DNA of 64,000 nt, from positions 100,378,330 through 100,442,329 of the forward strand of contig NC_091131.1 in assembly GCF_040183065.1 (NCBI RefSeq), in the 5' to 3' direction. Source of the stretch: Periplaneta americana. Taxonomy: Eukaryota; Arthropoda; Insecta; Blattodea; Blattidae. Shown here piece by piece: positions 57,364-64,000 of the stretch. The notes beneath the pieces were generated by a model. It saw only the letters and a list, made by a program, of their open reading frames with translations. It made no database searches and had not been told where the DNA came from. How positions within the stretch are numbered: the first letter of the stretch is position 1; every line of letters starts with the position of its first letter. The position numbers and the translations under genes were made by a program.

Positions 57364-57565
57364 ACTATTTCTTACCAATGTTTATTATTGTCACACTAAC
57401 ATTACTTATCCAACTTTCATTATTTACTTTCATGTTGTTTTATGGTCTAGATATTAATGTAATAACTATGTAGGCAATTGTATTCAATTAGAATTAGAGT
57501 CTGGTTGGGCGGAAGAGAAGGCCTACTGGCCTTAGCTCTGCAAGATTAAATAAATTATTAAATAA
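56620..57565 (+). mobile_element. LINE 3' end inside the 79 bp satellite
   Basis: Coding pieces are YMDKSLNWNIQVAETCKKVF, FRRLKNFLPFSMKKMLVQTL and HFDYCDTLLTDL, then after frameshifts RFVCNIRRADHVTPSLEML and FTVAVPRLWNSLPTNVRDCQ. These are the thumb and C-terminal part of a jockey/CR1-like reverse transcriptase protein. The 3' end contains GAGAAGGCCTACTGGCCTTA and GCTCTGCAAGATTAAATAAA, the hairpin shared with 28826, 38410 and 30640. Two frameshifts make it inactive. Confidence 0.85.
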
Positions 57566-57570
57566 ATTAA

Positions 57571-57692
57571 ATAACATTACTGTTCAATTTATTTTTAATT
57601 AAAAAATATTCAAAGTTACGTAAAAATTCTGTTCGTTATCATAATGCAAATAACATTACTGTTGATAGTTTATTTTTTAATTAATATCCACA
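57571..57692 (+). repeat. 79 bp satellite, continued
   Basis: One full unit and about half of another, colinear with 56269-56508, directly after the LINE tail. Confidence 0.92.
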
Positions 57693-57739
57693 ATAGAAGA
57701 CCATGGTTAACGAAAGAAAAATAAAGACGGGAAAAGTGC

Positions 57740-58195
57740 GAATTCCAAATGAGGCAATAAAACAAGCGGAAGCTCAAAATACTTGGGATCTAGGCTACTA
57801 TAAGTAGTAACAAGAGCCTCTGCCAAGAAGTCAAAAGGAAGATAGCAATAGCAAAGGAAGCTTTTAATATGAAAAAGAGCATTTTCTGCGGACCTCTGAA
57901 GAAAGAACTAAGGAAGAGACTATGAAGTGCTTAGTGTGAAATGTGGGATAATATGTGGCAGAAACATGGATATTGCAAAGAAGTGAAGAAAAAAAGATTA
58001 GAAGCGTCTGAAATGTGAGTAGGCCTATGGAGAAGAATGAAGTGTGTAAAACGAACAGACAGAATAAGAAATGAAGCTATGATAGAAGGAATGAGTGAAG
58101 AACGAACACTGAAACTTACAGGAATTGAAAAGAAAATGGCTAGGTCACTGCTGAAGGAAGCACTGGAGGGGGGGGGGGACAATATCATATGATAG
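57740..58195 (+). pseudogene. LINE C-terminal region, decayed
   Basis: Pieces: CQEVKRKIAIAKEAFNMKKS, FCGPLKKELRKRL, KRLEAFEM, VWRRMKCVKRTDRIRNEAMI and EGMSEERTLKLTGIEKK. The order and wording follow the C-terminus of the LINE at 31640-32700, where CQEAKSRIAMAKE is found. Stops interrupt the frame. A run of G at 58168-58179 ends the recognisable part. Confidence 0.75.
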
Positions 58196-58329
58196 ACAAC
58201 ATAAAGATATAAGGATCGTAGACGGAAACTAAGAGGAAGGCGGAGAAAGCTATCATAAAATGACATCTTTCATTTATATTTCCATGAAATGATAAGGCTT
58301 GTTTAAAAAATAATGTCATTAAAACCTAC

Positions 58330-58385
58330 AGCCTTTAGCTACCCTCTAATCGGAGTTCGAACCACACTCGTTACCAGTCTAGCTT
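58330..58385 (-). repeat. tRNA-like fragment
   Basis: On the minus strand GACTGGTAACGAGTGTGGTT then CGAACTCC resembles the arms of the foldback element at 35155-35552. Confidence 0.45.
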
Positions 58386-58423
58386 ATTAAACAAGAACAT
58401 AAAAATTCACGTCTAATAATAAT

Positions 58424-58424
<1 letters not shown>

Positions 58425-58473
<49 letters not shown>
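58425..58473. repeat. 49 bp T homopolymer
   Basis: An uninterrupted run of T; possibly an A tail of a minus-strand insertion, but no element is recognised beyond it. Its length may be affected by sequencing. Confidence 0.95.
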
Positions 58474-58478
<5 letters not shown>

Positions 58479-59250
58479 AAATCCATCAGACAGATTCAAG
58501 TGAAAATCAGGAGGCACACGGTCAGACTATTTTTATGCATTTAGTGAGAGATTTCATGAAAATGTTCCCGTACTGCAACCATTGACCGATTTATTTTACG
58601 TAAATTCTCCGAGAGCCATAGTTCAAATGGGAAAATCTGTATGTGGGAATTTATATTCCGAAGTACCAGAGAGATAAGTTTAGACATATCAACTGTTCTC
58701 CAATTTCAACATAAGCCTTCTGTAGGTTATCGGACCTCACACATACAACCTGTTTTGACAACCACTTAAAAAAATGGATCTTACAACTTTTGTTGTTTAC
58801 AATCTGAAGTTGTGGATTGATGACCGCTCTTCTCATCCTCTATATCCGAGTACAGTTTCCCTAACGCAGAGATGAGCATTCCTAATCATTTGTAAACAAT
58901 CGCGTGCACTGTTCTAAAGATTGCCTAATCTTTAGGCGCTTTTGATTTTGTCTCCAAAAATCAATGATCGACAAACATAGATTGCAGCACTTAAAAAGTG
59001 AACTAAAATATGTAATAAATCAATGTTGTATATAAACAGAACTTTTGTGAATCAGTTATTGCAAGGCTAGCACTAGTGATATTAAATGACGCTTAGGGTC
59101 TCAATTGAATTCTCTGTGGGAAAGTGATTATTTATTTTCGAGGTAGAAAATTGGACAGTGTTCAGTTGTAGAAGAGGTATTACCACTGTTAGAAAATACT
59201 GTTTAGAGCAACATTATTAAATATATCACATTAGAAGTAAATTTGTTTAA
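58474..59250. other. no supported gene
   Basis: Nothing recognised. The last part may be the missing upstream sequence of the LINE at 59252. Confidence 0.4.
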
Positions 59251-59969
59251 TCCTACTTTCAAACGGACTCTTAAGCGTTGTCGTAATAATTCACCATTAA
59301 AATGGGACACACTCACGGACAGGGGAACGCGAATTCGATTATGCGCAATGTTCAAAACATACAGAGGTGAGCCTGCCTGGAGGTAAATAAAAAATAGGTT
59401 GCAGCCGCCAAATTACTCTTCAAGGAACGACCATTCACATAAATTGAGGGAAAGAAGATTGAGGACGGACACTGGAAAGTTTTCTTTCCTCAATCGTACT
59501 ATAAGGGACTGGAAAGCTTTACCTGCACACTTACTAAAGGCTTTACCAATAACCAAAAATGTATTTAAAAATAGGCTTAAGGACTTTACTAATAGACGGT
59601 AGTATATTATACACACTATTTAAAGGGTGTAATTGATATGTTATTATTTGAAGTGTTGTATCAGTGAGAAAGTGTGTTGTGTCAGTGAAGTGTGAAGTGT
59701 GTAGTGTCAGTGAAGTCTGTTGTGTAAGTGAAGTGTGATTGTGTCAGTGAAGTTCTATACTTCATAGTGGCTGTGCAAAGTATTTGAACAGTGAAATGGT
59801 TTTGAAGTGTTAGTGAAATCAGGATAGAATCAGTGCAGTGAGTGAATTGATAGCGAAATAAGTGTAGTGCCGAAAGGTACTTGTGCAGGTATGAACTTAG
59901 GGTTAAGATACAAATTAGATTTACTTTAAATGTTATTTTAAGTGATCGTGCTTCATTTAATTTAGGATG

Positions 59970-60022
<53 letters not shown>

Positions 60023-61654
60023 CAGTGGCGGCTCGTGAACTTGTGGATTGGGAGAGCTGCAGTAGATTTCGGTACATACAAATTTCACTTCTTGATACCA
60101 TTACTAATAAGTATAGGACAAAAATAAATGCACTACATATCGAAAAACCAAAACTTCCTGACTTAGTTGGGAGATATCTGTGGGACTATTTGCTAATCCC
60201 TAAGAAAAACTAATACCATCGATTTCAGTCTGAATTTCAGATCGGCAGACACTCAACTTACAATCTACCAGTTCATTCTGAATTGTCTTAGAATAACCTT
60301 AAACAGTGGCATGTTCCAAATGATTTTTGAAAGGCTCGTTTAGATTACTCACGAACTGTAGCAACCCACGAAACACATCAGGATTCTTCGAATCGTTTTT
60401 TCATCATGTCCCCTAAGGGGAAGTTCATATTGGCCACAAAATTTGATACAATCAATTTTTTTAAAATAATTTCACGATTTTTTCTCACTTCTTGATTATG
60501 TTTGAGAATGTTTGTTCTGTTCGTTTCACTTAATTACACAGCAGTATGAGTTGCGTAATATAGCCAATGAAACAACATTTTTCAGGTGAAACTGCGAAGA
60601 TTCGTGCATTTTGCTTTTTAGGGGCAAATGTCCTAAATCTGTCACACCACTCCTAGTCCATACAGCATCACCACCGAAGAGGAGGCAAGGAAAACAAAAT
60701 ACAGATTTTTTTTGTTCACATCCACGTAATCACAAATACTTAGCGTAAATTTCATTGTTATACTTCCTTACATATGTGCACTATTTCGGCTGGAAGAAGC
60801 TTAAGTAAGATTTACGTCGGGTAACGGACGACCCTTTAATTTCACTTCATTACATCAATATTCTCCGCAAGGGAAAGTTGAGAAAAATAAAATTAATATT
60901 CTGTAATTCACACACACTCATGCTTGCAAATTTGCACTGGTTAAGTTACGGTATTAAGACGTCACACCAAAGTAACACTCAGATATACTGATGGTCAACA
61001 ATTTTCTAAAACTGGAAAAGAAGTCTCTTTCGTATTTTACGTGCTATATCAAAAGGATTCTACTCGTGCAATCATTTTGAGTTAAGGCAAATATTAGGTT
61101 CTGCTGGAGGGTGGATATAGGCTATACGTAATAATAAGGCAAAAGAGAATATTAATTTCGTTATATTAACTCGATAAGATTCTACAACAATAAGTATGTT
61201 AAAAGAAAATAAAAATTTTGTCATTAAGTTTCAAGGGAATAGAGAATCCATTTGACGCAGCATTACAATAGCGGTGTGGGAGGAGAAGGAAAGATCCCTT
61301 GTGGCCTGGCTCTGCAAGCCACTGCAGCGAGATATAGGTTTTAAACAGCGGCAGTCTCCCTCTGCTTCCCTTCACCTCTCTAACCCCTGACCAAGCAAGA
61401 CACACTCTCTATGAGCTGATCACCCTACAGATCCCAGGACGACTTTGAATGCAGTGTCAATTCCAATACAGTCGACGCGCAAAAAGATTATGCATAAGAT
61501 AATAGTACATATTCCCGGCCAGATGAAATATAAAGCAATTTACCAATAATAGCTGTAACAATTCTTCTAAAAATTAAAATAAATATTATTTTTATTTTCC
61601 TGTCAAAGCAGGGAGTGCTGCAGCTCCGCAGCTCTTATGGACGAGCCGCCCCTG
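60023..61654 (-). mobile_element. hAT element (zf-MYM type) in an ATT repeat
   Basis: The ends are CAGTGGCGGCTCGTGAAC and the inverse of CAGGGGCGGCTCGTCCAT. Attattat lies on both sides, though in a microsatellite this is weak proof. The minus strand carries part of a transposase (60190-60850). Length 1.6 kb. Confidence 0.82.
60190..60850 (-). pseudogene. hAT transposase, TTF/zf-MYM1-like N-terminal part
   Basis: Minus-strand pieces in order: SVFCFPCLLFGGDAVW then GVTDLGHL and KSKMHESSQFHLKNVVSLAI; then RTEQTFSNIIKK, KFCGQYELPLRGHDEK and NPDVFRGLLQFVSNLNEPFK. This is the arrangement of the TTF-type zinc finger (LFCFPCLLF) and the following LALRGHDE block in zf-MYM1-like hAT proteins. Several stops and shifts occur. 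The catalytic C-terminal half is missing. Confidence 0.78.
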
Positions 61655-61691
<37 letters not shown>

Positions 61692-61822
61692 CATTATTAT
61701 TGTTTTTTATTAGTTGTGTTTATTATTAATTGTCATATTGAGTGTAATTAGTTACCACTTCCACCGGGTATATACTCATTTGCAATGTGAATACATACAT
61801 ACATACATACATACATACATAA

Positions 61823-62079
61823 TGCTCTGAATTTGTTAAGCTAGTGATCTTTATTCTTAAAAATGACCTTAATTTAATTTATTTTTCGAAGTAGCATTTC
61901 CTAATTTTGTGTTCTTTATAATGTGCTGAATTTTAGGTCAAATTGAAATATTTAAAAATAAACAAAAATTCCGTCAGTATAAATAATTTATAATTGTCTA
62001 AACTATTAAAGGTACTTATTATATACATTATACGCTATTTATTTCACTTTATTTGCAACACTGTACAACTCGCTAAACC
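61823..62079. other. AT-rich stretch, nothing recognised
   Basis: No ORF, repeat family or motif I can support. Confidence 0.5.
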
Positions 62080-62335
62080 TTAACCCATCCTCACCGCTTC
62101 GATTGAACACCAGTTCCACGTGCATGAAGTATGCATACTAGAGATGAACAACGATCGAGAGGGCAAGACTAAGGGCGCCCGCAAGGCCGAGGACCCGCAC
62201 GACAGTGTTTTGTACGTCGCGTCGTTGACGTGGGGACTGTTTGTGAGTGTTTCGAGACGTCGAGATTGTTCACTCCCGAAGTCCCGAACGTCAAGCAGCC
62301 TTGAATCGCCACAGTTGTTTGTACCTGACTGAACT
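62080..62335. other. GC-rich island, no gene assigned
   Basis: The stretch is clearly richer in G, C and CpG than its surroundings, with open frames on both strands. I recognise no motif. It could be a promoter region, a first exon or part of an unknown repeat. Confidence 0.4.
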
Positions 62336-62585
62336 TTTATCTGCTTTGGCAACTGTTGTGTGTTTGAACATTATCTCTGCCTTTCGGATTATAATGGTCC
62401 GTTCTCCAGTCTTTGTTTAATTACTGGACCCTTGTTGAAAGGCTGGGAATTTTCTTTTCAAATGTTTGGGATCAAGTGTGGAATCTCAAATAAAAAGATA
62501 TTAACGTTATGTTTTGTGATTCTTAGAAATGCAAATTTATTTGAGAATTGTTTTTTTTTCTATTTATATAACCATGGGTAATATC

Positions 62586-63867
62586 TAGGGACCGGATTTT
62601 TATGTAATTGCATATTATATTCCTTTCGACCTAACAGTATATAAATAAGAAATCTTTGCGAACCTTGTAATTACCGTTAATATATTAAAATTTGATACTA
62701 CATATTTTTACATATTTACCCCACATTACATATTATGGCTTGGTATTACATAAATCTACATATTTAGGGATTTTATTCATTTCTACTTCTCTGAAAGGGG
62801 GGGGGGGAACTTCTGCTGGGAAAGTTTACAATTTGAAATACACAGATTCGAAAAGCCTTTTTACCTACCCAAGAAAGGATATATTTCGGGACGAAACATA
62901 ATGTCCTTAGTTCCAGGAAGTAATAGAGGCACTCACCCCATACAGCCTACTTTAAATATGAGTGAAAAAAGGCAACCTTTTTCATACAACTACCTTGTAT
63001 TGTAAAAATCACTCAGAAAGTAGCGTTGCCTTCATGCGGTGAATGGGACGAGGACAACATGATTTGTCTCGAACTATAATTTATTGTTTAGCACACGTCT
63101 TAACAAGCCGTTCCCATGCAATTTGCAACCATATCCACCCTTTTTCTAACTCTTCCAAGGAAAACCCGTGTCAAGTCTGACATGACACTTTCAGGTTATT
63201 GCTTGACCTCTTTATTTTATATTTAGTAGACCTATACCAAGAGGAGTAGACCTATACCGAAAAGGGATTTTCCGAGCAATTAGAAAGTATGGTTCTCGGC
63301 TGGAATAATCCCACCCTTCTGAATAAGACAGGAATGTCACTTTTCAAACAACAGTTTGTAAATGCTATAGTTCGAGATTTTAGTAGGTACAGTACTTTAT
63401 TTATTACGGGGAGCAGCTAAAATGCATGCGTCTCACATCTCTTTTTATTTTCTCCTAATCCAATAAAGCGAAACAGTGGCTTGCAGTACTGCTGTGTCAT
63501 TCATTTCACTCAATTCTCTAGTTTTAGTACTTACAGTACTTATAAAGTGGAAGTGAGTTTATCTACTGCTTTTAACTAACTAAAATGGTCCCTGTATTTT
63601 CGACCCTAACGACAAAAATAAAATTATGGATTGCAATGGACGAAGCTTTCACTACAGATGGAAAAATAGTAATGTGTCAAGCGTGCGGTAGAAAAGTCGG
63701 GTGCTCTATGAAATCACAACTGGAGAGTCTTGCCTATCCTTTACTTGCCAGAATTGATATTAAATATTTTCATGATTTTACATATTTTGGTACATATCCA
63801 GCTTATTTTTCTTACATGAATATGTACATATTTCACACCTTGATATTACATAAAAATCCGGTCCTTA
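62586..63867 (+). mobile_element. hAT element, perfect 8 bp duplication
   Basis: The ends are TAGGGACCGGATTTTTATGT and the inverse of TAAGGACCGGATTTTTATGT. The octamer gtaatatc flanks both sides (62578-62585, 63868-63875). TACATATTT-like motifs recur near both ends. It keeps only a zinc-finger leader at 63585. Confidence 0.93.
63585..63780 (+). pseudogene. hAT zinc-finger leader (CGGBP1-like)
   Basis: From the ATG at 63585 the frame runs MVPVFSTLTTKIKLWIAMDE then AFTTDGKIVMCQACGRKVGC and SMKSQLESLAY. Cys-Gln-Ala-Cys-Gly-x-Lys and the following Ser-x-Lys-Ser region match the BED-like finger of CGGBP1-related hAT transposases. The expected His pair of the finger (QH-x-x-T-x-x-H) is not recognisable. 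After residue 50 the frame runs into the element's AT-rich right end, so the coding part is truncated. Confidence 0.6.
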
Positions 63868-64000
63868 GTAATATCATATGGTCGAGCCGGAACATTTTGA
63901 TAACTAAGATACTGTTTTGTTTTGTCTTATTTTAACATTTATAAAGTTGTTTGTTTCAATGATGTATGTTGTTCGGGGTTGCGAAGACTTTCCACGCCGA

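Larger units (their letters stand above)
59252..61822 (+). mobile_element. LINE 3' end, interrupted by a hAT element
   Basis: Coding part 59252-59602: CRNNSPLKWDTLTDRGTRIR, LCAMFKTYRGEPAW, a stop, then NRLQPPNYSSRNDHSHKLRE and TGKFSFLNRTIRDWKALPAH, a LINE C-terminus with one stop. The 3' region has GTGTCAGTGAAGTGTG-type repeats (59650-59760) and an ATT array. After the hAT at 60023-61654 it resumes with TTACCACTTCCACCGGGTAT and ends in an ACAT tail (61791-61820). Confidence 0.75.

Noticed and set aside
59682-60101. 139-codon frame with poly-Asn
   Set aside because: It crosses the ATT array and the LINE 3' repeats; no domain is present.

Overview
The window looks like animal, most likely insect, nuclear DNA. 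It is AT-rich, packed with microsatellites, and dominated by decayed mobile elements of the kinds found in insects: several tRNA-derived SINE families, non-LTR retrotransposon ends, Tc1/mariner, pogo/Tigger, hAT, PIF/Harbinger and Helitron elements, and many MITEs. The abundance of SINEs with a shared body and the LINE types suggest a large repeat-rich genome such as a cockroach or other blattodean. That attribution is an inference. I see no intact host protein gene, no rRNA and no functional tRNA gene that I would defend. The stretch reads as intergenic or deep intronic.

Layout. 0-8 kb: a tRNA-like fragment, a 237 bp MITE, a decayed mariner transposase, a hAT remnant with perfect 8 bp target duplications, a LINE tail, a SINE and an inverted pair of tRNA-like repeats. 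8.6-13.3 kb: a pogo-like element carrying a SINE, a hAT-like MITE, and a Tigger-like element split by an insertion. 14-22 kb: Tc1/mariner and hAT transposase fragments, a LINE C-terminus, a MITE, several SINEs and a mariner C-terminus. 22.7-23.7 kb: a 24 bp minisatellite of about 38 copies. 25.7-27.4 kb: a Tc1/mariner element with a hAT element nested inside it. 27.8-34 kb: LINE ends, MITEs, a SINE broken by a MITE, and a decayed reverse transcriptase. 35-41.8 kb: a run of foldback MITEs, SINEs, a LINE end and a complete non-autonomous Helitron. 44.2-49.1 kb: a 22 bp repeat array interrupted by a 3.3 kb terminal-inverted-repeat element. That element encodes a broken transposase-like protein of a family I cannot name, and it is the best candidate here for something undescribed. 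51.8-55.5 kb: an open LINE C-terminus, then a hAT element whose right target duplication was itself split by a Harbinger element. 56.3-57.7 kb: a 79 bp satellite divided by a LINE end. 57.7-64 kb: LINE ends, a zf-MYM-like hAT element inserted in a LINE tail, and a hAT element with a zinc-finger leader.

The features do not form a cooperating gene set. They record successive insertions, and target-site duplications allow part of the order to be read. The coding remnants carry stops or frameshifts, apart from the open LINE C-terminus at 51.8 kb and some short leader fragments.
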